NCBI GenBank assembly: GCA_002690925.1
Contig: NZGD01000150.1
Location: 1 to 49,889 of the forward strand
Origin: Rhodopirellula sp.
GTDB taxonomy: Bacteria > Planctomycetota > Planctomycetia > Pirellulales > Pirellulaceae
Length of the DNA stretch: 49,889 bases
Direction of reading: 5' to 3'
The notes under the pieces are model-generated. The model worked only from the letters and a program-made list of their open reading frames with translations. It ran no database searches and was not told where the DNA came from. A program made the translations under genes and the position numbers. Positions 16,901 to 25,351 of the stretch are shown piece after piece; the first letter of the stretch is position 1, and the number at the start of each line of letters is the position of its first letter.

Positions 16901-18975
16901 CCGCCGGGCCCCACACGCGGACTGGCTTTATCAAGAAACTGTTCAAACCCATAGCTGACCAATCCAGGCGTGACAAAATCGACGGTACCATTGCCATTGA
17001 GATCAACCCCACCATCCAGACGCAGCAGGGCATTGTCCCCGTCGGCATAGACATCACGTAACGACGACAAGCCCAACAAATTGACTTCATCTGTCTGCAA
17101 TTTGACCTGAATTGAATCCCCCGTGACCACCAACAGATCACTCAAGCGTGTTCTGCCGTTCTCATAATCGTTGGGCGAGGGGATCGAACCGGGCAAGGTG
17201 GCATCAACTCCTGTGAGTTCCAGTCCGGATGCCGCCTGCGGTGTCGGCAACCCATAAATGACATATCCTTTGCCATGGAAGTCACCGTTGGCATTCAGGT
17301 TACGTGGAACACGCAAGGTGATCGTCCCCGCTGACGACACCGTCAGCACCTCCTGAATATCATCATTCGGATCGATATCCGAGTCCGATGCATTGCCCGT
17401 CAGTTCGACCAGATGAGTACCGGGAGCAAAACTGACATTCACCGTCCGCTCGTCGTATCCCGAATCCCCGCGATTGGACAGTCCAACAACTGCGGCACCC
17501 TCGCGTTCAAAAACATAAATCCCCTGATCATCAATCCATCTTTCCAGCATGTCACCACGACCATAGGAATTTCTGATTGCGACAAGGTTCCCGATCGTGT
17601 CACCATACACTCCACCAAGTGCGTCACCGCGCCCGGCTTTTGGGAAATCGCGTCCTTCACCAAACTCCTTCCCGTTCATGTAAACGACTGCATTGCCAGG
17701 ATGCATCAAGGCGAAGGCGTGCCCTACATTATCGAGCGAGGCGGGCCCGAATTCATCATGACTGCGAACAAACAGCACACCCGCAGAACCATTGTGCAAG
17801 CCATCATCATGCACATCCAAAAGCGAATCACGAATATTCTGCCAGGCATTCGCAGTCCCCATGTTGCTGAGATTGTCACGCATTGCAAAGAAGGCGGAGA
17901 AATCCAGTGAATCGCGGTTACCTCCAATTCTTCCGGGATCAGCAGGATCAATGTTCTTCTTCACATAAGACAACAGCGTATTTTTATCACCGGTAAACAC
18001 CTCGCTGTAGCTGAACACATGGTCGGTTGAACCATCCAGCAAAGCCCGCGGGTTGGATCGGTAGACCGCCCGATCCAAATAATCCATCACAAATCCTTCG
18101 AAGTGCTGAGCCGCATCAATTCGAAAACCGTCCACACCGACGACCTGAACCATCCACTGCATGTATCGCATCAGATAGCCCATCGCATTTTCAGTTGTTG
18201 CGTCACCGCACGACGAACAATCAGTATCAAAGGAATAGACCGGGATATCTGACTCGTTAGTCACGGGGTCAAATAAAAACATCGCGTCCCCATCCCGATC
18301 AGGATAGAATCGCGCATTCTCTGGCTTTGGCACATTGGCAAGACGCCCGCTCAAATCAGCAACAGTACCCGGCGGGATGTTAGTGACGTCTGTAGGGTCA
18401 ACTGGCTGACGAATCATCTGGTGATTGGTAGTGTGGTCAATGTCCACCAAGCCAGAGAGTCTGCCGTTGAGTACCCCCGTATCAAACCCAGAGTGAAAGT
18501 CACCGTCGATCACACCGGGCAGTGTAATGGCGAGTCCCGGATAGCCACCTGAATCGACGAAACCGGTAGTTCCCTGATCTGAGAAACCGGAATGATTTAA
18601 AATTGCATCAATCTGCAGCGCAACTCCCGCACGCTCAAACGCGGTAGCGACCGATTTCAAACCGGTTTCGGTTCCATACAACGTTTCATGATCAGGCGAC
18701 CCCAAATCAAAACGATCATAAGCATCGTAACCGACTGACTGCTCACCAGAATCCGCGCGTCCGGGCGGGGGCAGCCACACCGCGCCGTAGCCTGTCTGAA
18801 AGATGTCCGGCGTTCTCTGCTCGACGGTATCGAACGAACTGTCAAACCACTGCAGAAACGCGGGTGGTGACACTGCTGCCAACAAGCGTCTGCTTTCCAA
18901 CTGTTCCAACAAAGCCGCACGACGACGCACCCCCAGTTGCTTTCTCAGGGACGGTTTCATGACGTTACTATCCAT
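13978..18975 (-). CDS. Giant LEPR-XLL, GH13 amylase-like, repeat and dockerin protein
   Basis: The product is 1665 residues. The N-terminus carries LLEQLESRRLLAA (22-34), matching the planctomycete LEPR-XLL export/anchoring motif. Residues of about 40-550 form a GH13 alpha-amylase-type domain with all four conserved regions: DAILNH (I), GFRIDAAQ with nucleophile Asp287 (II), SEVF with acid/base Glu325 (III), and RSHDE with Asp407 (IV). An Ig-like or glycan-binding segment follows. Next is a dockerin-type EF pair (DLDFDGDVDLNDVQEF and ADFNADGQIDYADLDRF) and a VLANDRDPG bundling domain. Three tandem repeats starting INDAPTLG, VNDDPTLD and INDVPTLD with NEDAAEQ-type strands follow, then a cohesin-like strand region. 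A second dockerin pair (NDGELSVLDALVAINELG, DQNGDDDLSALDALRVLNKL) precedes an acidic GEGEGEP linker and an unrecognised tail of about 85 residues. It is probably a cell-surface alpha-glucan enzyme. Confidence 0.9.
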   Translation of the reverse strand: MDSNVMKPSLRKQLGVRRRAALLEQLESRRLLAAVSPPAFLQWFDSSFDTVEQRTPDIFQTGYGAVWLPPPGRADSGEQSVGYDAYDRFDLGSPDHETLYGTETGLKSVATAFERAGVALQIDAILNHSGFSDQGTTGFVDSGGYPGLAITLPGVIDGDFHSGFDTGVLNGRLSGLVDIDHTTNHQMIRQPVDPTDVTNIPPGTVADLSGRLANVPKPENARFYPDRDGDAMFLFDPVTNESDIPVYSFDTDCSSCGDATTENAMGYLMRYMQWMVQVVGVDGFRIDAAQHFEGFVMDYLDRAVYRSNPRALLDGSTDHVFSYSEVFTGDKNTLLSYVKKNIDPADPGRIGGNRDSLDFSAFFAMRDNLSNMGTANAWQNIRDSLLDVHDDGLHNGSAGVLFVRSHDEFGPASLDNVGHAFALMHPGNAVVYMNGKEFGEGRDFPKAGRGDALGGVYGDTIGNLVAIRNSYGRGDMLERWIDDQGIYVFEREGAAVVGLSNRGDSGYDERTVNVSFAPGTHLVELTGNASDSDIDPNDDIQEVLTVSSAGTITLRVPRNLNANGDFHGKGYVIYGLPTPQAASGLELTGVDATLPGSIPSPNDYENGRTRLSDLLVVTGDSIQVKLQTDEVNLLGLSSLRDVYADGDNALLRLDGGVDLNGNGTVDFVTPGLVSYGFEQFLDKASPRVGPGGLGDTGGDGEFLQTIDTSVLSEGTHFLEVRAFRHRTDGGPAIFSDFKESIYVDRLPPESEVLSFDPYTTGVNENRDLVVRSIDQTADNAHVFLNLPAGLTDGEVLQMVAGENQARKRDRDQFIYGFLNVPHGNNVATIVSYEPTGNVNVQRVPGLFTSTIIGAGLGDLDFDGDVDLNDVQEFETVFLSENSLFNPSADFNADGQIDYADLDRFSIQQVGAGADQAILDAIEAVRSVKFDAIADSYSLNEDEAYTQSAPGVLANDRDPGAGAMFGISTLGNIASDKGVTVTLAEDGAFSYPSAGVFDSLTAQQTGTDFFVYSVTDGLGNTVETTVTLTVQGINDAPTLGALGNVNLNEDAAEQRIDLSQITAGGGESQTLLVTAMTDSQSLISSPQIEYTSSASTGILKFTPVENESGMAEIIVTVADGGLDGVLSTEGDNATINRTILVTVNPVNDDPTLDALSDLNIDEDAAEQVIDLTGASAGGGEQQPLQITATSDNPGLIPDPTIIYTDGDSTGTLKFTPATDQSGAAEVVVTIEDGGLDGDLNTSQDNGSVTRRFNVNVAAINDVPTLDLLLPLAVDENAGEQTITLSGIDSGGNEGQLVRVTAGLDNAGLLSEPLVAYTEGADSGTLRFTPLFGQVGTAKITVHLEDSGPDGSFVSDDDNAVASYELLVGVGVASFAFDVGKIELQLREAGQGVLLRETINGLSLELDTGVWFGADAGSVSGAGSNLLTFDASAGVPLIELATNLLNPISFDQTSGWRMGEVFNDSVRFLRSVQTVSDPSKRIYLDAAHPWQNVVEPSDINNDGELSVLDALVAINELGIGSVTNLLTGQLDSPLDLDNWPGYYYDQNGDDDLSALDALRVLNKLALIQGDEGEGEGEPVLMLSWHLKPNPSCRFQDTVTQLRNSGIDFKQVTAFDVAAYHFTAYKAVDAAFETCLLTSESDNATGSDRQQAVDSVMVNLLQETTWLQ

Positions 18976-19411
18976 TGTAAAGCGTGCGTAAGCGATCGAA
19001 TCAAAAATAGCAGCGTGGTTATCAACGGACGTCGCACGCCACCCTGCTGATCACATACACCACACAATGAGAAAAAATTGCGTCGCATAGTCTAACACGG
19101 CAGCAAGGCCATTGCTGAACAACACATCTCAGCGATCCAGTTGGTAACGTAAGCCGGTCGCATGAAAGAACAGCTCATCACAACCTTAAAACCTGATGAA
19201 CCGAACCAAACATGCCCTTGCCGTCTGAAAACTCAAATCCTACGAAGCCCGCCACCGTGAACATCAGTCGCTGCAATAATCTATGACATGGCTTAAAAAG
19301 TGGAATCGTCAAAGCCGCAACATCCGCATGTCATCACCGTCAGCGTCCAACCTACAATCCTTTTCTCAAGCTCTCGCACATGGCAATCTTTGAATAATTT
19401 TTTTGGACAAC
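18976..19411. other. Intergenic stretch of about 440 bases
   Basis: No gene, RNA or repeat could be supported. The left part should contain the promoter of the giant amylase-like gene. The right part abuts a decayed reductase gene and may be part of its degraded leader. Confidence 0.35.
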
Positions 19412-20182
19412 GAGGTTCCAATCGTGACTGAATCCGCAGGCGGCCTCGGCTGCAAACTCGCCCGTATTCTTTCTGCCTCGAACGCGACTGTGATGCGAAC
19501 GCGACTGTGATACTGGTCGATATCAACAACAAGCGATCACTAAGCTCTCAAATGAGTTAAATAGCCAGGGGGCATCAGCCGTGGCCAAGGTGTGTGACAT
19601 CACCAGCGCACAAGCCATTGAAGCACTCGTCAAAGACATCGACTTGCAACACCAACGCATTGACGTGCTTGTAAATTGCGTCGGCATCCTACGCTCCAAT
19701 GAGCCATGTTCAAGATCATGCCCGAGGAGTGGGATGCCGGCATGACAATTAATCTGAAAGCTACCTGGCAGATGTCAACCATCATCGCTGGCTACATGCT
19801 CGACCAAAAAGATCCAGGGTCGAATCGTAAACCTATTCTCCTCATGGGGCCGAAGAGCACAGCGAAAACGCATGCACAAGGAACCATCCAAAGCAGGCGT
19901 CGAGCACGTGACACGCAGCATTGCCATGGAACTGGCAAACTGAACATCGGCGTGAACTGCCTTGCACCAGAGTGGCTGGTAACCCCTAGGGTCAAGGATA
20001 TTGCTGATGGCCCCAATGGCGAGCACTGTTGCAAAACAATCACCATGGGACGAACTGCCGACCCACAAGAATTGACAGCTGCATTACCTACGCTCACGTC
20101 CGGCGCATCCAGCTACATGACGGGAAGCGTGCTGCGGGTTGACTGCGGCCATTCATATCGTGGTATCGATTTCGACTTCTGA
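19412..20182 (+). pseudogene. Decayed short-chain dehydrogenase/reductase gene
   Basis: Translation in shifting frames recovers an SDR protein. VTESAGGLGCKLARILSAS is a degraded Rossmann motif, followed by ATVILVDIN, then RIDVLVNCVGIL (the NxxG region). EEWDAGMTINLKATWQMS, GRIVNLFSS, SKAGVEHVTRSIAMELA, and LNIGVNCLAPEWLVTPR with the C-terminal SYMTGSVLRVDCG complete the family order. At least four frame changes are needed. The first coincides with a 17-bp tandem duplication (16-bp identical units at 19479-19494 and 19496-19511). Others lie near 19530, 19710, 19815 and 19940. The catalytic Tyr expected four residues before the Lys of SKAG is not visible. The longest remaining open piece is 19706-20182. 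The gene is almost certainly non-functional unless the assembly is faulty. Confidence 0.85.
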
Positions 20183-20332
20183 TCATCCGTGCCGTTGATT
20201 TCAGCTAATGAATTCATCGTGAAATTGCATTAGAATCTGGGCATCACCAAGGCTCAATTGCTCCGAATTAAGCAACTGTTGTTTCGGTTGGCAACTGCTT
20301 CAAATCCTTTATTTTTCGTTTTTTGCAAATCA

Positions 20333-21217
20333 ATGATTTCTGTTGAACCGGCTCTATTTTCCAACATCATCATCACTGTTCAACGCACCAACAGTCTGTC
20401 GGGAGGGTCTGTCAGTGGACTGCCCAATGGAGTCGTAATTGAAGGATTGAAAGGTGTTAGTTCCTTCGGTTCAGATATTTCCGAAGCTCAAAAAGAATTT
20501 GAGCTTGGAAGAATTCGCTCGGCACTAGATCGGATCCGACAAATCGAAACCCAGTTTAACGGCATCGCTGGACGCTGGACTGCTCAGGTGAACCAAATCG
20601 TTTCTTCGGCGCGTCAAGGAAGACAGCAACTGTCCATTCAAAAGCTGAATGAAGTCAAGAATGCCCAAACGAAGATGCAGCAGTTAGTCGGACCAGCCAG
20701 CAAGTCATTCCAGGACCTCGTGTGTGCCTTGGAACACGCTGTCTCAAGTGAAGGAAGAGAAAGTACAGAGGATGCTGCCGAGCCCGCCTCGACGCTCACA
20801 GATGCAACAACGAGTACAACCTCCACTCCCGCATTCGAGCCATCGGATAGCAACCAAGACGCCTCGACCGAGTCAAAAGCAGCAGGAGTGCAAGATGCTC
20901 GCCACACAGAAGAATTGGTCCCCACCCCAGATGCAGATCTACTGGGCAGTTACATGTCCAACTACCGCTTCGGCGAGAAGTTAGTCGTCAAAAAAGGCGC
21001 GGACAAAGTTTCGCGACTCGTTCCACGGCTGGAAAAAAACAAGTTTTACTTTGCCTGCGGTTTTGAACCACCACGCGTTTTCCGTGTCAGAGATATCCAA
21101 CGTGGAAAAGTGATCCTTTACGACACTATCCTTGGTGAAGATGTGCTGCTGGACTCATCGGACTTAAAAATCCAGATTCGACTCGGAATCTGGAGCCTAC
21201 GCCCCAAGAATTCTTAG
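20333..21217 (+). CDS. Hypothetical coiled-coil protein with C-terminal beta-rich domain
   Basis: I do not recognise the family. From ATG 20333 the product has about 294 residues; the frame extends to a TTG at 20258 with little support. A helical region (SDISEAQKEFELGRIRSALD through KLNEVKNAQTKMQQLVG) is predicted to form coiled coils. A Ser/Thr/Ala-rich acidic linker follows. A compact C-terminal domain contains YRFGEKLVVKKGADKVSRL, FYFACGFEPPRVFRVRDI and VILYDTILGEDVLL, resembling a small beta-barrel. No signal peptide or membrane helix stands out. The protein looks like a scaffold with a binding domain; its role is unknown. A hairpin overlaps the stop codon. Confidence 0.65.
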   Translation: MISVEPALFSNIIITVQRTNSLSGGSVSGLPNGVVIEGLKGVSSFGSDISEAQKEFELGRIRSALDRIRQIETQFNGIAGRWTAQVNQIVSSARQGRQQLSIQKLNEVKNAQTKMQQLVGPASKSFQDLVCALEHAVSSEGRESTEDAAEPASTLTDATTSTTSTPAFEPSDSNQDASTESKAAGVQDARHTEELVPTPDADLLGSYMSNYRFGEKLVVKKGADKVSRLVPRLEKNKFYFACGFEPPRVFRVRDIQRGKVILYDTILGEDVLLDSSDLKIQIRLGIWSLRPKNS

Positions 21218-21230
21218 GGGAGCTTCCCCT
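21216..21230 (+). terminator. Short GC-rich hairpin at a stop codon
   Basis: AGGGGA at 21216-21221 pairs with TCCCCT at 21225-21230 around a three-base loop, overlapping the TAG stop at 21215-21217. It lies between the convergent coiled-coil gene and membrane-protein gene. It is small and lacks a U-tract, so confidence is modest. Confidence 0.4.
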
Positions 21231-21477
21231 GCCGCGTTGCCAAATCCCTACTGAAGCCCATGCTGCTTCCGGAAATCCAAACATCCAGACAACCTCAGCA
21301 TCAGTCGCAATCCAAACCAGCATTCGATGTTTGGAAGTGGCAGTCCTATGATCTAACATCGCCCCGCTGTAGGCATTTCGCATCTCATTTCAGTCGATAA
21401 GAGGTGCTCTTATTGTGTGGAAACAATGCAACCCAATCCTAGAAAGAGTGAAAGAGGGCTGATGACGCATGTACCGG

Positions 21478-22593
21478 TCACACATTACGTTGCAAACATT
21501 CGCTCACATTTTGGAAGAGCTGAAAACCTTCGCCAATAAAATCACGAATCGACTCTGCATTGGCGTCCACTCGCTTGCCAGCCCGAAAGTGCAGCAGAAC
21601 ACCAGCCTGACACTCAAACGAGCAACCTGGATTACCTTCACAGGCGGCCACCATTTCCGCATCAAGGAACTCACACGCTTGCTCTGGTTGATCTGATTGA
21701 ACGACATGTGTTTTAGCAAACTCCGGATACGGATCCATTGCTACCCCACCAGCACCAAACATTGCCTTGATTCCATCAGCAAACGCTTTGCGAGGACGCA
21801 CCTGCAAACTGGGCAACACCAACGTATCTGACCTCAAGCTCGCGACGGTCGTGCGATGTGTTTTTTGACTCCTTCCGTAGCCAGTGATGAAAAGGTAGTC
21901 AAACACATGCACTTGCAAGTCTGGCGTATCTGCAACGATCAAATTGGTGAGTTTCTTACGGCGGCCCTGATTAAAAAGTGGAAGAGGTCCCAAGTCGACC
22001 ATCAAAGATTCATCTCCCGCAGGCTCAAACCTCAATCCCAACTCGGTGGTAGCAGTTTCCAAAGCGACGGTGCGAGCTTTTTCGCGTCGTGCCACATACA
22101 CAAAGCAAATCACCAAGATGCCTATGACCAAGGTAAAAATGCCACCGTAGACAACGGTAAGAAAGAGAGCGAGATGCTCTCCGATCCAATCTTTGTTCCC
22201 TTCTTCTCCGGCGGCATTTTCGTCGCTGCCGCGTTTTCCGGATTGTGCCCTCAACTCATCCCAAGCTTTCAGCGCAGCTGCTTCTGTCATCGTTCCCGCT
22301 TCCACCGCTTTCTTCAATTCTTGCCTACGTACTTCCAAGTCCCCTGACTGCTCACGAGTCCCAGAATCCCGTTCAGGCTTACCGTTTCGGTTTCCGAGTT
22401 CCGAGACATCAGGCTCTGAACTTCCTGAATTTTCCCCTGCGGACGGCTGCGTCGTTTGATTTGCGTCCGTTGTATCCGCGGACGCTGGTGGGGCTTGTTG
22501 AGCAAGTAATCCGTAATCGACCCTTCCACCAAAGATGGAGACATCACTCATCAGGCTGCTCAGGAAAACAGCAATTACGTACAGACAGCACAT
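21478..22593 (-). CDS. DUF3137-like membrane protein with low-complexity N-terminal half
   Basis: The product has about 371 residues from ATG 22593; a GTG at 22641 would add 16. It starts with a signal-like hydrophobic stretch (MCCLYVIAVFLSSLM). A Thr/Ser/Gln/Asp-rich region and a charged helix (LEVRRQELKKAVEAGTMTEA) follow. One strong membrane helix (LFLTVVYGGIFTLVIGILVIC) comes next, then a soluble domain. In that domain ELGLRFEPAGDESLMVDLGPL, LFNQGRRKKLTNLI and VHVFDYLFITGYGRSQKTHR resemble the cytosolic part of DUF3137-type membrane proteins. The function is unknown. A two-Cys segment CEGNPGCSFEC near the C-terminus is a possible metal or disulfide site. Confidence 0.65.
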   Translation of the reverse strand: MCCLYVIAVFLSSLMSDVSIFGGRVDYGLLAQQAPPASADTTDANQTTQPSAGENSGSSEPDVSELGNRNGKPERDSGTREQSGDLEVRRQELKKAVEAGTMTEAAALKAWDELRAQSGKRGSDENAAGEEGNKDWIGEHLALFLTVVYGGIFTLVIGILVICFVYVARREKARTVALETATTELGLRFEPAGDESLMVDLGPLPLFNQGRRKKLTNLIVADTPDLQVHVFDYLFITGYGRSQKTHRTTVASLRSDTLVLPSLQVRPRKAFADGIKAMFGAGGVAMDPYPEFAKTHVVQSDQPEQACEFLDAEMVAACEGNPGCSFECQAGVLLHFRAGKRVDANAESIRDFIGEGFQLFQNVSECLQRNV

Positions 22594-22906
22594 GTGTGTA
22601 ACTTTTTCGAAAGACTTAACGGGGGTCGGTTTCGCAAACACAGGGCACTCACGACCAAGAGTCTAAACCTTGTTGTCCGCGGGTGAAACACTTGCGACAT
22701 ACTGGTACAGATTGCCCCATGGCGATCTGCAAGCGAACAGCCGCTTGCCAGTCGCCTGATGTTGATCTGATTTTTCCAATCCACTCGGACACATTGCAAA
22801 TTTTCGCATGGAACAATTCATGATCGGCCAAAACCACAGTCCTGAACCTGCACCAGACTCAATTCGGGAAGCCAATTCCGGTTGGTTTCCAAGCTAACCA
22901 GCATCA

Positions 22907-23635
22907 CTACTTATCTTCGATCTCGCGTGCTTTCGCCAGCGCAGAGGCAACAATTCCAGCCGGAATCGATATGATCCCAAGTCCGATCAGCAACACAACA
23001 AAAGTGAAACAGCGCCCACCTAACGTAATCGGATAAACATCACCGTAGCCCACGGTCGTCAATGTTGTGGTGGCCCACCAGAGACTATGAAAGACTGATG
23101 CAAAATGCGTCGGTTGTGCTTCGTGCTCAAAAAAATAAATCCCTACTGCAGATAGGTAAAGCATGATGACCGAAACGGTACCAAACAGAATCAATTCTTC
23201 CCGTGCAATATTCAAGGCAACATGAAATCGACGAGCGGCGTTACTGTAGCGAACCAATTTCAGAAGCCGGAACAATCGCAGCAAACGGAACACACGCACG
23301 CTACGAAGATCGGCACCAGGAGCGATGTAAAATGGCAGGACTGCCAGCAGGTCAATGATTCCAAAAAAACTGGTGGCAAACTTCCATCGGTTCTCCGCGG
23401 CCCACAATCTCAGGAGATATTCTGCTGAGAAGATGACCACCGTGATGACTTCCAACCATCTCAGCCAACCTCTTGTTTCCGCGGTCAAATCCGGTAGCGT
23501 CTCAATCGAAAACCCAAGCAAAGAGGCGACGATCAACAATTGAATCACGATCGCAAAGGTACGTCCCACGACAGTGACTGGGTCGTTGAGTATCGAGTCG
23601 AGCTGAATTCGATTGGTATTGGCTTGTCGCTTCAT
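22907..23635 (-). CDS. Voltage-gated-type potassium channel
   Basis: This six-helix K+ channel is taken from ATG 23635 (about 242 residues); GTG 23734 would add 33. Helices S1-S3 are followed by an S4-like helix (about residues 114-129) with Arg/Lys at every third position (RVFRLLRLFRLLKLVR). The pore loop TTLTTVGYGD contains the TVGYGD selectivity filter at about 194-199, and S6 is VLLIGLGIISIPAGIVASAL. It should form a tetrameric inner-membrane channel. Only a short cytosolic tail follows S6, so no RCK/TrkA ligand domain is present and gating is probably by voltage. It is transcribed alone, upstream of a mostly empty 0.4-kb region. Confidence 0.9.
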   Translation of the reverse strand: MKRQANTNRIQLDSILNDPVTVVGRTFAIVIQLLIVASLLGFSIETLPDLTAETRGWLRWLEVITVVIFSAEYLLRLWAAENRWKFATSFFGIIDLLAVLPFYIAPGADLRSVRVFRLLRLFRLLKLVRYSNAARRFHVALNIAREELILFGTVSVIMLYLSAVGIYFFEHEAQPTHFASVFHSLWWATTTLTTVGYGDVYPITLGGRCFTFVVLLIGLGIISIPAGIVASALAKAREIEDK

Positions 23636-23734
23636 GGACGAAGAAATAACAACTACAAAGCCAAAGATCAATCCATGCAGTTTTATTATTCGATGCCACC
23701 AGACCTGCAACGAGTCGCTTGATCTGAGGTGCAC

Positions 23735-24138
23735 GTCACCCTCGGAATACTCAAATTATCGATAGCGGGTCCAGACAAGTGACTCGGGAATCCGGCGAGC
23801 AGGCGAAAACGCCCTCAGACAGCTTCATTCCACGAGGCCAAAGCTTCAAGAATACCAGCAAAAACAGCACGATCACTTTGCGACCGCTCGGACTACCTAC
23901 TACTGATCGAGTTGGAGTCGCAGTCTTGGGCCAAGGGAGTCTTGAGCATGTGCCAACGAGGCTCTTTCCCATATGAAAAGCAGATTCGATTTCGTCCCAC
24001 ATAGTTGTCAACCCATGCAAATGAACCACTTGGGCTCGAAATGCCAACCTGTTTTTTCCTCATAAGTCAAATACGGATGCAACACCGACTGCCGTAAACT
24101 TGACTTCGGGCAGACAACTCCGCATCTCGCCGCGCCTT
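23735..24138. other. Gap of about 400 bases without a supported gene
   Basis: Only antisense-like open frames are present (minus strand 23751-24047, plus strand 23779-23976) with no family motif. This lies immediately next to the transposase remnant, so it may be leftover mobile DNA. Confidence 0.3.
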
Positions 24139-24292
24139 CTACCGCCAGCGACAATAAGTCTGCTCAGAGACTTCAGGATACGGTTTTTAGGAACTCGCAA
24201 ATTCAGGGCGTCTTCTTGCGCTTACCGAGTTCTAAATCCGCTTTACGAAGCTTGGCAATGCTCTGATCCACGACGTGACGTTTCTGAGGCAT
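24139..24292 (-). pseudogene. IS3-family transposase OrfA remnant
   Basis: An ATG at 24292 with GGAAAGGA 8 bases upstream opens a 29-codon frame (MPQKRHVVDQSIAKLRKADL and on), ending in TGA at 24203-24205. It matches the start of IS3-type OrfA proteins (MPRKRHxxEQIxxKLRxxD). Past the stop, ICEFL continues in frame, then after a shift PEVSEQTYCRWR reproduces the conserved HTH (V/I-S-E-Q-T-Y-Y-R-W-R) and hits TAG at 24139-24141. No OrfB, catalytic DDE or terminal inverted repeats were found. It is a short, dead 5' fragment. Confidence 0.75.
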
Positions 24293-24843
24293 TGTGAAAG
24301 TCCTTTCCGGGCAGTACGCCCGATTAAGAGTCTCTCACTCACTGTGGAGCAATTATATGGGGGGAGGTCAGTCACCCACCAAAGCCATTCCTGCGTCAAC
24401 ACATGATAAGTCACTTGCCTCGCTGTTCTGTGGATTACCGAATGCAGCGTCATAGGAATCCTGCCCCTACAGTCATCACACTGCTTGTGCCAATATGAAT
24501 GCTGCTGCAAAATGTTTTATCGGAGAACACCTGCTAGTTTTGGAGCCCGACGAAGAGTTCGAAGAGCAAGAAACTCATTGGTGCGATTCAATGCAAACCC
24601 AGTTAAACGATCTTGGGTAAGATGAGATCGAGCCTGTAAAAAGCAGTCTGTTTTGGTTAAATTACACGCTCACTGCTCAACCATCGGATCATCCAACAGC
24701 AAACTGGTGTCGAATGCTTGCAGCATCCAAGATGCTGGAATAAATGACAGCAGCTACGCTCGTCCACTCAGCAAACAACTTTTGATCAGTCACGCCCTGA
24801 CACTGTTCAAACTTCTAATCCCCCAGTCACGTGAGACCGTAAA
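24293..24843. other. Gap of about 550 bases with one doubtful 41-codon frame
   Basis: A plus-strand frame at 24495-24620 encodes 41 residues rich in Glu/Asp (MNAAAKCFIGEHLLVLEPDE and on). It has no recognisable family and no good ribosome-binding site, so it is not called. The left part is the leader of the transposase remnant. No RNA gene is seen. Confidence 0.3.
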
Positions 24844-25314
24844 TTGCTCCCGAATTCATCTGAGGTAGAACACAAGTCAGTGGCAACAATGCTGGTCGCG
24901 ACTCTACGCATGACGGGAAAATACAGTGACGCTGGGAAAGGTTTTTCCCAGCTGGGAAAAAAGTTTGGTCGGCATATATGTGGCAAGGCGTTCCTTCTGC
25001 ACTATGACTCGGAGCACAAAGAAAACGATGCCAGTTTTGAAGTTTGCATGCCAGTCCGAAAAGGACAAAGCGTTGATAACATCGAAGTGCGCGAACTCAC
25101 GGGAGGCACCTGCATCTCGTTAATTCACAGAGGGCCCTACGATCAAATTGGAACGGCTTACAGTAAGATTGTTGAATTCGCCCGCCAGCAAGGTTACCAG
25201 ATCGTGACACCTACACGGGAGGTTTACCTCAAGGGTCCCGGCATGATATTGAAAGGCAACCCCAAGAAGTATGTGACTGAAATTCAAATGCTGATCGCCG
25301 AAACGGCAGATTAA
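24844..25314 (+). CDS. GyrI-like small-molecule-binding domain protein
   Basis: The 156-residue product is a stand-alone GyrI-like (SHS2/AraC effector-binding) domain. Family blocks are VATLRMTGKYSDAGKGFSQL, FEVCMPVRKG, VRELTGGTCISLIHRGPYD and YAREVYL-like TREVYLKGPG near the C-terminus. This fold binds drugs or other hydrophobic small molecules; Glu in TREVYL is the residue usually important for cation binding. No DNA-binding domain is attached. An in-frame stop at 24832 limits the N-terminus. TTG 24844 keeps the first beta strand; GTG 24880 or ATG 24889 would cut into it. It is convergent with ispH. Confidence 0.8.
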   Translation: MLPNSSEVEHKSVATMLVATLRMTGKYSDAGKGFSQLGKKFGRHICGKAFLLHYDSEHKENDASFEVCMPVRKGQSVDNIEVRELTGGTCISLIHRGPYDQIGTAYSKIVEFARQQGYQIVTPTREVYLKGPGMILKGNPKKYVTEIQMLIAETAD

Positions 25315-25351
25315 ACGATGCAGCACTCCCGGTCACAAGCGTTTGATGGCG

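Noticed and set aside
24495..24620. Small acidic 41-codon frame before the GyrI-like gene
   Set aside because: Too short to judge, no ribosome-binding site and no known family; kept only as a note in the intergenic entry.
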